NCBI GenBank assembly: GCA_964473485.1
Contig: CAYYPH010000003.1
Span: 62,001 to 126,000 of the forward strand
Length of the DNA: 64,000 bases
Reading direction: 5' to 3'
Origin: CAIVAT01 sp964473485
GTDB lineage: Bacteria > Bacteroidota > Bacteroidia > Bacteroidales > FEN-979
A program made the position numbers and the translations under genes. Under the pieces are notes generated by a model, which saw only the letters and a list, made by a program, of their open reading frames with translations, did no database searches and was not told the origin of the DNA. Below are positions 8,919-17,091 of this stretch, piece after piece (the first letter of the stretch is position 1; every line of letters starts with the position of its first letter).

Positions 8919-9431
8919 GTGAGAAGATCCACATACAATGTTGTTCTCATCATCCTGGGAAGCCTTGTCTTCACTGGCTGCAGGGTGAGTTATTCGTTTA
9001 CCGGTGCTTCGATCTCGCCTGACGTAAGGACGGTCACCATTCCTTATTTCCCGAACAACGCCCCGCTCGTTGTGCCAACACTTTCCAGGACCGTAACCGA
9101 TGCGCTGCGCGATTATTTCAGTTCACAGACCAACCTCAATATCGTTGACCGGAGCGGAGACCTTGTCCTCGATGGCTCCATCACCCAATACGCCGTGCAA
9201 CCGGTGGCTATCCAGGGAAATGAAACTGCGGCCATGAACCGGTTGACGATCAGCGTTAACGTACGTTTTTCGAACAAGAAAGATCCAAAACAGAACTGGG
9301 AATCCTCCTTCTCGCGATACATGGACTACAGCAGTTCCCTGAACCTGGTTTCGGTTCAGGATGTGCTGATCAAAGACATTACCGATCAGCTTGTGCAGGA
9401 CATCTTCAACAAAGCGGTTGTGAACTGGTAA
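8919..9431 (+). CDS. lptE: LPS-assembly lipoprotein LptE
   Basis: A 170-residue lipoprotein read from a GTG start. The signal peptide ends in the lipobox LVFTGC with Cys21 as lipid anchor. The following VSYSFTGASISPDVRTVTIP is typical of LptE in Bacteroidota, where the protein plugs the LptD barrel in the outer membrane and helps place LPS in the outer leaflet. The body is of mixed alpha/beta type with a C-terminal helix (DITDQLVQDIFNKAV). It lies in a same-strand run with the sigma-54 activator (25-base gap) and the TPR-like gene that starts 12 bases or less after its stop. Confidence 0.88.
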   Translation: MRRSTYNVVLIILGSLVFTGCRVSYSFTGASISPDVRTVTIPYFPNNAPLVVPTLSRTVTDALRDYFSSQTNLNIVDRSGDLVLDGSITQYAVQPVAIQGNETAAMNRLTISVNVRFSNKKDPKQNWESSFSRYMDYSSSLNLVSVQDVLIKDITDQLVQDIFNKAVVNW

Positions 9432-9443
9432 GTGGCAGCGGAA

Positions 9444-10756
9444 ATGAACAGGCAGCAGTTTACCGATCTACTGAAAAATCCATCCCTGACCGATGCGCAA
9501 ACGATCAGACCGCTTGAAGAGATCGTGAAACGTTACCCTTACTGCCAGATTGGGCATTACCTCCTGGCGATCAATCTTTACCGGCAGGAAAGTCTTCAAT
9601 ACCCGGTCCAGATCAAGAAGACTGCAGCGTATGCCCCCGACCGGAAGATGTTGAAAATGCTGATTGACCGTGCCCTTCAGCAGACATCGCCGGTAGTTCC
9701 CGAACCTGCCGGGTCAAAAAAGATGGAAGTGCATGAAGCCATGGCAAAGCAGGAGACCCTTCGGCAGGCGGTTGGTCAGGTGCTGGTTACTGCTGAACCT
9801 GATACTGAATTTTCAGGAGCGGTTTCTGCGGAGGAAATTGAAGCGTTGCCTGTTTTGCCGGATGCTGCAACCATTGCAGGACCGGATACGACTCCGGGCC
9901 CCGGGCATGCAGCACCGGCTGNNNNNNNNNNNNNNNNNNNNNNNNNNNNNNNNNNNNNNNNNNNNNNNNNNNNNNNNNNNNNNNNNNNNNNNNNNNNNNN
10001 NNNNNNNNNNNNNNNNNNNNNGCAACCATTGCAGGACCGGATACGACTCCGGGCCCCGGGCATGCAGCACCGGCTGCGATCGCTGAATCAGGTGCCGGGG
10101 GAAACAACGTGCCAACAGCCGACCTGAAAAAGGTTACAGAGCCGGAGGTGGTTCCCGTTCCCGAACCTGCTGCCGGGATGGTTCCCGAAGCCGCGCTGAC
10201 CGGGGAAGGTGAAGCGCTTAGAAAGCTGGCACCGGAGCAGTGGGAACCAGAGCTGACACCGGACAAGGCGTTTGTTGAAGAGATGATGGCTGGTGAACCT
10301 GCCGTCATTCCCGAACCAGATGCCGGGTTTTACGAACGCATGACCCAGCAGGAACTGTTGTTCGTGGTAAGAAAGCGACTGGCCGAGATTTCGGCCGAAA
10401 GGGTAGCGATGGATCACCTTCCGGTTCCTGGACCTGCCAGGGAGATCACCCCGCGACCGGTTGCCCCTTCGCCGCGGCCCGCCAGCATAAAGGCTGTTTC
10501 AAAGGAGGAACTGATCGACCGGTTCATCCGCGAGGAACCCACAATTTCAAAACCCGCTATATCTGTCGCAGCTTCCGCCGACCATGCAGTACGAAGCCAT
10601 CTCGACGAGGAGGAGGTGGTGAGCGAAACCCTTGCCCAACTCTATGCAAAGCAAGGAAATGTAGAGAAAGCGATCAGGATTTATCAGAAATTATCTTTGG
10701 ATAATCAGGAAAAAAGTCGTTACTTTGCAGCCCAAATTGAAAAACTGGGTCGCTGA
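9444..10756 (+). CDS. TPR-like hypothetical protein, interrupted by an assembly gap
   Basis: The gene begins at ATG 9444 (MNRQQFTDLLKNP; a GTG at 9432 is an alternative) and ends at 10756 (IYQKLSLDNQEKSRYF, a TPR-like helical end). Between 9922 and 10021 there are 100 N. The same 55 bases occur directly before and after the N run. If the N run and one copy (155 bases) are removed, both sides join in one frame, giving about 385 residues: a helical N-terminus, a long Pro/Glu/Ala-rich disordered middle, and the TPR-like C-terminus. As printed, the frame is broken. The gene lies between lptE and secG. Function is not known to me; a role in the envelope or as a scaffold is a guess. Confidence 0.75.
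9867..9921 (+). repeat. 55-bp direct repeat, left copy, flanking the N gap
   Basis: This stretch is identical base for base to 10022-10076. The two copies abut the N run on either side, the pattern left when two contigs sharing one k-mer overlap are scaffolded without merging. Confidence 0.95.
9922..10021. other. Assembly gap (100 N)
   Basis: Exactly 100 N, the conventional filler for a gap of unknown size. It lies inside the disordered middle of the TPR-like gene. Because the flanks share a 55-bp sequence, the true gap may be negative (an overlap), or it may hide extra repeat copies. Confidence 0.99.
10022..10076 (+). repeat. 55-bp direct repeat, right copy, flanking the N gap
   Basis: Identical to 9867-9921. 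Collapsing this copy and the N run restores a single reading frame for the surrounding gene. Confidence 0.95.
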
Positions 10757-10811
10757 CCTGTTCAAAGTGGTAATCAATTCGTAATACATACATTATAATT
10801 TTTATTTCATC

Positions 10812-11147
10812 ATGGGTTTATACATTTTAATTTCGGTGCTCATCCTGATCGTGTGCGTTTTAATGGTGCTTGTTGTCCTCGTTCAGAATGCCAAGGGAGG
10901 AGGGCTGGCCTCGAATTTTGCCTCTTCAAACCAGTTCATGGGCGTGCGCAAAACTGCCGATTTTCTTGAAAAATCAACATGGACACTGGCAGTGGCCCTT
11001 TTGGTGCTCAGCTTGTTCTCAATTTTCGTTATCCCTAAATCCCAGGTCAAGGCCGATGCCGCCCAGAGTGAGATACAAAAGCAGATCGACGACAGTAAAG
11101 CTGCCCCGATCAAGGATTTTCAGGCCCCGCCCGCCCAGAATAAATAA
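10812..11147 (+). CDS. secG: Preprotein translocase subunit SecG
   Basis: A 111-residue protein with two transmembrane helices (about residues 3-23 and 56-74) separated by the conserved cytoplasmic loop VLVQNAKGGGLASNF. This is the SecG pattern; SecG joins SecYE and eases SecA-driven export. The C-terminal tail is polar and slightly longer than in Proteobacteria, as is usual in Bacteroidota. It is the last gene of the pheT-lptE-TPR-secG run, 55 bases after the TPR-like gene, and is followed by a hairpin with a T-rich tail. Confidence 0.93.
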   Translation: MGLYILISVLILIVCVLMVLVVLVQNAKGGGLASNFASSNQFMGVRKTADFLEKSTWTLAVALLVLSLFSIFVIPKSQVKADAAQSEIQKQIDDSKAAPIKDFQAPPAQNK

Positions 11148-11168
11148 CCGTCCGGGTTTGCCCTATGG

Positions 11169-11208
11169 AATGTCAGATTGTCAGAACAGTCTGACATTTC
11201 TTTTTTTT
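11169..11208 (+). terminator. Probable terminator after secG
   Basis: AATGTCAGA (11169-11177) pairs with TCTGACATT (11190-11198) and is followed by a T-rich run to 11208. A second copy of TGTCAG inside the loop (11179-11184) can form a competing hairpin with the same right arm, so the element may also be regulatory. Confidence 0.6.
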
Positions 11209-11236
11209 ACCGGGACCTGAACTGAAAATCTGACAT
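11171..11236. promoter_or_regulatory. Cluster of TGTCAGA / TCTGACA half-sites upstream of groES
   Basis: Four copies of one heptamer occur in both orientations: TGTCAGA at 11171 and 11179, and TCTGACA at 11190 and near 11229. The first three overlap the secG terminator hairpin. The arrangement resembles an operator array for the groESL operon. No CIRCE element is seen. Role inferred from position only. Confidence 0.4.
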
Positions 11237-11256
11237 AATTTCAGGCTTCTTCCGGA

Positions 11257-11273
11257 TTGGCATACATTATGAT
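11257..11273 (+). promoter_or_regulatory. Possible sigma-54-type -24/-12 promoter of groESL (weak)
   Basis: TTGGCA at 11257-11262 is followed at the right distance by TATGAT, giving GG at -25/-24 and G at -13, but A instead of C at -12. No TAnnTTTG box is found ahead of groES, so an alternative promoter is plausible. This is a partial match only. Confidence 0.3.
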
Positions 11274-11331
11274 CTGATGGGGCACCTGACTAAGGTAATA
11301 TTTCGTAATGTTTAATTAAATATCATAAAAA

Positions 11332-11610
11332 ATGGCAAAAGTGAACATTAAACCATTGGCCGACCGTGTACTGATTGAAGCAGCAGCGGCCGAGGAAAAG
11401 ACAGCAGGAGGGATCATCATTCCCGACACCGCAAAGGAAAAACCGCAGAAAGGCACTGTTGTAGCCGTTGGTCCTGGCAAAAAGGATGAGCCCCTGACGG
11501 TAAAAGCCGGTGACAACGTACTTTACGGCAAGTATGCAGGCACAGAGATCACCATCGATGGCGAGAATTACCTGATCATGAGGGAATCGGATATTGTTGC
11601 AATTATCTGA
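11332..11610 (+). CDS. groES: Co-chaperonin GroES
   Basis: A 92-residue protein of standard GroES length. It begins MAKVNIKPLADRVLIEAAAA and carries the mobile loop EEKTAGGIIIPDTAKEKPQ (about 20-38), which docks on GroEL, and the conserved GTVVAVGPGK. It forms the heptameric lid of the chaperonin chamber. groEL follows after 43 bases on the same strand. The upstream region lacks the usual -7 box but holds repeated TGTCAGA sites, so the pair may be under special control. Confidence 0.97.
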   Translation: MAKVNIKPLADRVLIEAAAAEEKTAGGIIIPDTAKEKPQKGTVVAVGPGKKDEPLTVKAGDNVLYGKYAGTEITIDGENYLIMRESDIVAII

Positions 11611-11653
11611 TAGTTGAAAGAATTATTGAGTCAAACACATAAACAAAGAAAAA

Positions 11654-13291
11654 ATGGCAAAAGATATTATTTTCAGTATAAAAGCTAGAGAGGCGTTAAA
11701 GAAAGGCGTTGATGAGCTTTCGAACGCAGTTAAGGTGACTCTTGGCCCCAAAGGGCGCAATGTGATCATCGAAAAGTCATATGGATCCCCGACAGTGACC
11801 AAAGACGGTGTTACCGTTGCCAAGGAGGTTGAACTGAAGGATGCAGTGGAGAACATGGGCGCCCAGATGGTGAAGGAAGTTGCTTCGAAGACCAGCGATC
11901 TCGCCGGCGACGGAACAACCACCGCCACCGTACTGGCACAGTCGATTTTCACCACCGGCCTGAAGAATGTCACCGCCGGAGCCAATCCGATGGACCTGAA
12001 GCGCGGTATCGACAAGGCCGTGGCCGAAGTTCTCAAATCGCTCAAGGGTCAGACAAAAGAGGTTGGCGACAGCATGGAGAAGATCGAGCAGGTCGCCTCC
12101 ATTTCTGCCAACAACGACAACTTCATCGGAAAGATGATCGCCGAGGCCATGGGTAAAGTGAAGAAAGAGGGAGTCATCACCATCGAGGAAGCAAAGGGTA
12201 TCGAAACCACCGTTAAAGTCGTTGAAGGAATGCAGTTCGACCGCGGCTATATCAGCCCTTATTTCGTCACGGATACCGAAAAGATGGAAGCAGTGTATGA
12301 GAATCCCTACATCCTGATCTACGATAAAAAAGTCAGCGTGATGAAGGATCTGCTGCCAGTTCTGGAGAAGGTCGTACAGTCGGGCCGCCCCCTGATCATT
12401 GTATGTGAGGATGTGGAAGGCGAAGCCCTTGCAACCCTTGTTGTGAACAAGATCCGCGGTACACTGAAAGTGGCTGCCGTTAAAGCTCCGGGCTTCGGCG
12501 ACCGCCGCAAGGAAATGCTTGAAGACATTGCCGTTCTCACAGGTGGTACGGTCATCAGCGAGGAAAAAGGATTCAAACTTGAAGATACCACGCTTCAGTA
12601 TCTTGGCCAGGCCGAGAAAGTGACCATCGATAAGGAAAACACCACCATCATCAATGGCAATGGCAAGAAAAGCGACATCACCGGCCGTATCAACCAGATC
12701 AAAGCCCAGATTGGCACCACCACTTCGGATTATGACCGTGAGAAACTGCAGGAACGTCTTGCCAAACTGGCCGGCGGAGTTGCCGTTATCTACGTTGGCG
12801 CAGCCTCGGAGGTGGAGATGAAAGAAAAGAAGGATCGTTTTGACGATGCCCTTCATGCCACCAGGGCAGCCATCGAAGAGGGTATCATCCCCGGCGGTGG
12901 TGTAGCTTACCTGAGGGCTCAGAAAGCAATTGAAAATCTTAAGGGTGACAATGAGGATGAAACCACTGGTATTGCCATCATTCGCAGGGCCCTTGAAGAA
13001 CCGCTGCGCCAGATCGTCGAAAACGCCGGGCTGGAAGGATCGGTGATCATACAGAAAGTGAAGGAAGGAAATGATGATTTCGGTTTCAACGCACGTACTG
13101 AGGCATATGAAAACCTCTATCAGGCCGGAGTTATCGACCCCACCAAGGTGGCCAGGGTTGCCCTCGAGAATGCTGCATCAATCGCCAGCATGCTGCTTAC
13201 CACCGAGTGTGTCCTTGTCTCACATAAGGAAGAGAAACCCGCCATGCCTCCGATGAATCCGGGAATGGGCGGAATGGGAGACATGTACTAA
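11654..13291 (+). CDS. groEL: Chaperonin GroEL (60 kDa)
   Basis: A 545-residue group I chaperonin of normal length that forms the double-ring folding chamber with GroES. The N-terminal equatorial domain shows KVTLGPKGRNV and the ATP-binding GDGTTTATVLA; the central apical domain contains QFDRGYISPYFV; the C-terminal equatorial part contains EEGIIPGGGVAYLRA. It ends in a Gly/Met tail (GMGGMGDMY) typical of the family. The gene is intact, forms an operon with groES, and is followed by a strong terminator. Confidence 0.98.
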   Translation: MAKDIIFSIKAREALKKGVDELSNAVKVTLGPKGRNVIIEKSYGSPTVTKDGVTVAKEVELKDAVENMGAQMVKEVASKTSDLAGDGTTTATVLAQSIFTTGLKNVTAGANPMDLKRGIDKAVAEVLKSLKGQTKEVGDSMEKIEQVASISANNDNFIGKMIAEAMGKVKKEGVITIEEAKGIETTVKVVEGMQFDRGYISPYFVTDTEKMEAVYENPYILIYDKKVSVMKDLLPVLEKVVQSGRPLIIVCEDVEGEALATLVVNKIRGTLKVAAVKAPGFGDRRKEMLEDIAVLTGGTVISEEKGFKLEDTTLQYLGQAEKVTIDKENTTIINGNGKKSDITGRINQIKAQIGTTTSDYDREKLQERLAKLAGGVAVIYVGAASEVEMKEKKDRFDDALHATRAAIEEGIIPGGGVAYLRAQKAIENLKGDNEDETTGIAIIRRALEEPLRQIVENAGLEGSVIIQKVKEGNDDFGFNARTEAYENLYQAGVIDPTKVARVALENAASIASMLLTTECVLVSHKEEKPAMPPMNPGMGGMGDMY

Positions 13292-13310
13292 TCAATCCGT
13301 TAATCCAAAT

Positions 13311-13338
13311 AAAAGCCCTGAAAACTCAGGGCTTTTTT
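13311..13338 (+). terminator. Intrinsic terminator after groEL
   Basis: AAAAGCCCTGA (13311-13321), loop AAAC, TCAGGGCTTTT (13326-13336), then more T. It ends the groESL transcript. Confidence 0.9.
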
Positions 13339-13342
13339 ATTG

Positions 13343-13350
13343 TATTTTTG
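13343..13350 (+). promoter_or_regulatory. -7 element TATTTTTG upstream of the DUF4468 gene
   Basis: TATTTTTG fits TAnnTTTG and lies 31 bases before the ATG at 13382, directly after the groEL terminator. No clear -33 TTTG. Confidence 0.5.
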
Positions 13351-13381
13351 CAAAGCATTGTAAATAATTAAATATCCGAAT

Positions 13382-13942
13382 ATGAAACTTAAAACTGCTG
13401 CAGCCCTGCTTTTCTTTCTGGCTCTTAACCTGCCGGCAGATCTTTTTTCGCAGATTTCAGTTCCATCGCATAATCTGCCGGTGGACCCGGAATCGAAAAA
13501 AATCATGTACAGGGACGTTGTTGACCAGGAAGGTACTCCCGCCTATCTTTACGACAAGGCCATCGAATGGTTTGGATATTATTACCTGAACCCCCAGTCG
13601 GTTTATACAGTGCAGGACAAGGTGAACGGAAAGGTGGAAGGCGTTGGCCGGCTCAAGATATATTACCAGGATGAGGGTACCGGGGTCAGAAGAGATGCAG
13701 GCCTGATACTTTATCAACTGAAGATTGAATTCAAGGAAAACAAGTACAGGTACACCCTCACCGATTTCAACCTGAAGGGGACCTCCCGTTTTCCGATCGA
13801 AAAGTGGATGAACAAAACCGACCCTGCATACAATCCCAACTGGGATTCGTACCTCTACCAGGTGGATACGGTGATGCAAAGGCTCGTAACGACCCTGAAG
13901 GAAAAGATGAAACCAACCGTGGTGAAAAAGGATGAGTGGTGA
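13382..13942 (+). CDS. Exported DUF4468-like protein
   Basis: A 186-residue protein with a signal peptide (MKLKTAAALLFFLALNLP, cleavage likely after FSQ near residue 24). The mature part has the pattern of DUF4468 (TBP-like fold) proteins of Bacteroidota: KIMYRDVVDQEGTPAYLYDK, AIEWFGYYYLNP, then alternating strands such as GVGRLKIYY and YRYTLTDFNLKG and a C-terminal helix. The biochemical role of the family is unknown to me. Its end overlaps the start of rlmN by 11 bases, so the two are probably cotranscribed from the -7 element at 13343. Confidence 0.75.
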   Translation: MKLKTAAALLFFLALNLPADLFSQISVPSHNLPVDPESKKIMYRDVVDQEGTPAYLYDKAIEWFGYYYLNPQSVYTVQDKVNGKVEGVGRLKIYYQDEGTGVRRDAGLILYQLKIEFKENKYRYTLTDFNLKGTSRFPIEKWMNKTDPAYNPNWDSYLYQVDTVMQRLVTTLKEKMKPTVVKKDEW

Positions 13943-15053
13943 CCGGCTTAAAGATATCAGGGACCTCGGCAGGAAAGAGCTGGAGCAGTTTTTTCTTGAC
14001 CATGGGGAAAAAAAGTTCCGGGGAACCCAGGTACATGAGTGGATATGGCGGCGCTGGTGCTCCTCATTTGAGCAGATGACAAACCTGCCAAAGCTGATAC
14101 GGCAGTTGCTGGCAGCGCGCTTCACCTTTAACCGGACAAATATCAGCCAGATCCAGAGGAGTTCTGACGGTACGGTCAAAGTGGCGTTTGTGCTTTTTGA
14201 CGGTCTTTTGGTTGAAGGAGTTCTGATCCCCTCCGGCCAACGTTACACAGCCTGCATCTCCTCACAGGCAGGCTGTGCCCTGGGTTGCAGGTTCTGTGCT
14301 ACAGGCAGGCTCGGGTTTAAAAGAAACCTGAACGCACCCGAGATCCTCGACCAGGTTGTTCACCTGGCAAAACTGGCAGGAGCTGAACAACAAACCGGTT
14401 CCGCGTCCCAATTAGTTGGCGACAGCCGGCAAGCTGAACAGGAGGAGATATCTGTACATCAACTTTCGAATATTGTCTTCATGGGTATGGGTGAACCATT
14501 GCAGAATTACGTGAACGTGAACCTTGCCATCGGTCAACTTACTTCGCCTGAAGGATTTGGATTCTCACCGCAACGCATCACGGTGTCCAGTGTCGGACTT
14601 CCGTTCATGATTCGCAAAATGGCAGATGACGACCCGAAATACCATTTTGCCCTTTCGCTGCATGCGGCTTCCGACGCCAAACGCGATCGCCTGATTCCCC
14701 TCAATGCCCGGAATAATATCGGAGACCTTGTGGATGCACTGAAGTATTACCATCAGAAAACCCGGAAAAGAATCAGCATCGAATACATCCTGTTCAGGGA
14801 TTTTAACGATACCAGGGAGGATGCAGTTGATCTGGCCAGGTTTTGCAGGAATTTCCCGGTAAAGATCAATTTGATGGAATACAACCGCGTTGACGATACC
14901 GGGTTATACGGCTCCCCGCCCGAGAAGGTGAAGGCCTTTGCCGAAATGATGCAACGATATAACCTTGTCGTCAATGTCCGTAAAAGCCGTGGGATCGATA
15001 TCTCGGCAGCCTGCGGTCAACTGGCCGGCAGGCCCGCGGGTTCCAAAGCGTAA
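13932..15053 (+). CDS. rlmN: 23S rRNA (A2503-C2)/tRNA (A37-C2) methyltransferase RlmN
   Basis: A 373-residue radical SAM enzyme that methylates C2 of adenosine 2503 in 23S rRNA and A37 in some tRNAs. The iron-sulphur ligands are Cys115, Cys119 and Cys122 in CALGCRFCATG; Cys361 in AACGQLAG is the C-terminal catalytic (methyl-carrying) cysteine. The SAM-binding GMGEP motif follows at about residue 185. Between the CxxxCxxC region and GMGEP there is an extra Gln/Ser/Glu-rich stretch of about 20 residues (about 151-172) that most RlmN proteins lack. Overlaps the preceding gene by 11 bases. Confidence 0.95.
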   Translation: MSGDRLKDIRDLGRKELEQFFLDHGEKKFRGTQVHEWIWRRWCSSFEQMTNLPKLIRQLLAARFTFNRTNISQIQRSSDGTVKVAFVLFDGLLVEGVLIPSGQRYTACISSQAGCALGCRFCATGRLGFKRNLNAPEILDQVVHLAKLAGAEQQTGSASQLVGDSRQAEQEEISVHQLSNIVFMGMGEPLQNYVNVNLAIGQLTSPEGFGFSPQRITVSSVGLPFMIRKMADDDPKYHFALSLHAASDAKRDRLIPLNARNNIGDLVDALKYYHQKTRKRISIEYILFRDFNDTREDAVDLARFCRNFPVKINLMEYNRVDDTGLYGSPPEKVKAFAEMMQRYNLVVNVRKSRGIDISAACGQLAGRPAGSKA

Positions 15054-15082
15054 TCAACATTGTCAAAACAAATCACGTAACC

Positions 15083-16717
15083 ATGAACAACAACTCATTC
15101 AAAATATCAGGCAATATCGTCGATGTCGTCAATAAAACCATCTTCACCGGTACGGTCGAGGTGACCAACGGGATCGTGACCGCTGTAAGGCATCATCCGG
15201 TAGACGAATCTCAATACATTCTGCCGGGACTGGTGGATGCACACGTGCACATCGAGAGTTCCATGCTCATACCGTCGGAATTTGCCAGGATGGCCGTAGT
15301 GCACGGAACCGTGGGAACGGTCTCGGATCCGCACGAGATCGCCAACGTGATGGGGGTATCGGGAGTGAAATTCATGATTGCGAACGGGAAAAAGGTACCG
15401 TTCAAATTTAATTTCGGCGCTCCTTCCTGCGTACCTGCCACCTCTTTCGAGACCGCAGGAGCCGTGCTGGGCGTTGAAGAGGTGAGGGAACTGCTCGGGA
15501 TGCCGGAGATAAAGTATCTTTCAGAGATGATGAATTTCCCGGGGGTGCTGTTCAATGATCCTGAGGTAATGGCCAAAATTGAACTGGCCAAAAAGGCCGG
15601 GAAACCTGTCGATGGTCATGCGCCCGGACTAAAGGGAGCGGATGCCGCGAAATATATCAGAGCCGGCATTTCCACTGATCATGAATGTTTTACCCTTGAT
15701 GAGGCACGCGACAAGATAGGTTACGGTATGCGCGTGCTGATCAGGGAAGGAAGCGCCGCGAAAAACTTTGAAACACTTTACCCGCTTATTGATGAAGCTC
15801 CCGAAATGGTGATGCTTTGCTCGGACGACAAGCATCCCGACGACCTGCTTCATGGCCATATCAACGAAGTGGTGAAAAGGGCCGTCGCTCACGGTTGCGA
15901 TATGATGAACGTACTCAGGAGCTGCACCTTCAATCCCGTCAGTCATTACCGGCTTGATATCGGGTTGTTGCAGCCGGGCGATCCGGCCGACCTCATCGTG
16001 GTTGACAACCTGCGCGACTTCAATGTACTGGCGACATGGGTTGACGGGGTCAAAGTGGCTGAAAACGGGAAAAGCAATATCGTTAAGGCAAGTGAGGAAC
16101 CATTCAACCATTTCGAAGCCAGACCAATGAAGGCAGAGGATCTGGAAGTGCTGGCCAGGGGAGAACGGATCAGGGTCATTGAGGCTTACGAAGGACAGCT
16201 GATTACCGGAAATCCTGTGATTGAGCATCATTCGGCCGGTCGCAATTTGGTCAGCGATACTTCGCGCGATCTGCTGAAGATCGTGGTGCTGAACCGTTAC
16301 CGCATCAGTTCCCCAGCCATTGGATTTATCAGGGGTATCGGGTTACAACGGGGCGCCATCGCATCCTGTGTGGCACACGACAGCCATAATATCATAGCTG
16401 TCGGCGCCGACGATGATTCCATCATGAGGGCCATCAACTTGATTATCGGGTCGCAGGGGGGGATTTCATTGGTTAACGGCGAACAGCAAATGGTGCTTCC
16501 TCTGCCGGTGGGCGGAATCATGTCGCCTGATGAGGGACCGGAAGTGGCACGCAAATACCAGGAACTCGACCGGGAGGCCCGGAAACTCGGAAGTCCGCTG
16601 ACCGCTCCTTACATGACACTCTCTTTTATGGCACTGCTCGTTATCCCATCCCTGAAACTGAGTGACAAGGGTCTGTTTGACGGCCAATCGTTCTCATTTG
16701 TTGATTTATTTGAATAG
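15083..16717 (+). CDS. ade: Adenine deaminase
   Basis: A 544-residue amidohydrolase of the bacterial Ade type, converting adenine to hypoxanthine and ammonia for purine salvage. The metal-binding HxH is His54 and His56 in VDAHVHIESS. Other family features are GTVGTVSDPHEIANVMGV, MLCSDDKHPDD and, in the C-terminal half, the HDSHNIIAVG region. Length and order are normal for the family. It lies 29 bases after rlmN on the same strand. The window also carries hpt and purE, so several purine steps are represented, though not clustered. Confidence 0.94.
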   Translation: MNNNSFKISGNIVDVVNKTIFTGTVEVTNGIVTAVRHHPVDESQYILPGLVDAHVHIESSMLIPSEFARMAVVHGTVGTVSDPHEIANVMGVSGVKFMIANGKKVPFKFNFGAPSCVPATSFETAGAVLGVEEVRELLGMPEIKYLSEMMNFPGVLFNDPEVMAKIELAKKAGKPVDGHAPGLKGADAAKYIRAGISTDHECFTLDEARDKIGYGMRVLIREGSAAKNFETLYPLIDEAPEMVMLCSDDKHPDDLLHGHINEVVKRAVAHGCDMMNVLRSCTFNPVSHYRLDIGLLQPGDPADLIVVDNLRDFNVLATWVDGVKVAENGKSNIVKASEEPFNHFEARPMKAEDLEVLARGERIRVIEAYEGQLITGNPVIEHHSAGRNLVSDTSRDLLKIVVLNRYRISSPAIGFIRGIGLQRGAIASCVAHDSHNIIAVGADDDSIMRAINLIIGSQGGISLVNGEQQMVLPLPVGGIMSPDEGPEVARKYQELDREARKLGSPLTAPYMTLSFMALLVIPSLKLSDKGLFDGQSFSFVDLFE

Positions 16718-16755
16718 CAATGCTAAATATTTAGATATATTATTGATTTAATTAT

Positions 16756-16763
16756 TATCTTTG
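16756..16763 (+). promoter_or_regulatory. -7 element TATCTTTG upstream of the ArsR-type gene
   Basis: TATCTTTG fits TAnnTTTG and lies 25 bases ahead of the ATG at 16789, in an AT-rich gap. Only a TTTAG (16730-16734) is near the -33 position. Confidence 0.5.
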
Positions 16764-16788
16764 CGGTGAAATTTTTAACAATGGTTAT

Positions 16789-17091
16789 ATGAAGAAGAAA
16801 AATGTGCTTGATATTCAGAAACTTGAAATGGCTGCCAGTAAACTGAGAGCAATGGCTCACCCGATGCGTATCGCGATGATTGAACTGCTTACCGATCATA
16901 AAAAACTTACCGTTACCGAAATATATGAGCGTCTGGGAATCGAACAGGCCGCCGCATCGCACCACCTCAATATTCTGAAAGGAAAAGGACTTCTGGAATC
17001 CAAAAGGGATGGGAAGATGATCTTTTATTCTCTCAAAGTCAATGCCCTTTCGAATGTAATTGATTGCATCAATCAGTGTGTGATGGCCTGA
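16789..17091 (+). CDS. ArsR-type winged-helix regulator
   Basis: A 100-residue winged-helix protein: AHPMRIAMIELLTD, the recognition helix region EQAAASHHLNILKGKGLLES and the wing KRDGKMIFYSL. It most probably binds DNA as a dimer. The metal-site motif ELCVCDL of classic ArsR/SmtB proteins is absent (the matching place reads KLTVTEI). Two cysteines near the C-terminus (Cys93 and Cys97) could serve a redox or metal role, which is inference. It has its own -7 element. Its last 19 bases overlap the end of the convergent Ig-like lipoprotein gene. Target unknown. Confidence 0.85.
   Translation: MKKKNVLDIQKLEMAASKLRAMAHPMRIAMIELLTDHKKLTVTEIYERLGIEQAAASHHLNILKGKGLLESKRDGKMIFYSLKVNALSNVIDCINQCVMA

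Noticed and set aside
8329..8934. Open frame of 201 codons on the minus strand
   Set aside because: Antisense to the sigma-54 activator; Ser/Arg/Phe-rich composition typical of a shadow frame.
10109..10756. A separate gene after the N gap
   Set aside because: The frame joins that of the upstream half once the duplicated 55 bases and N run are removed, so it is the C-terminus of one gene.
11777..12856. Long open frame of 359 codons on the minus strand
   Set aside because: It is fully antisense to groEL, shows no recognisable domain and reflects the codon bias of that gene.
15629..16231. Open frame of 200 codons antisense to adenine deaminase
   Set aside because: Shadow of the ade gene; no start context or domain.
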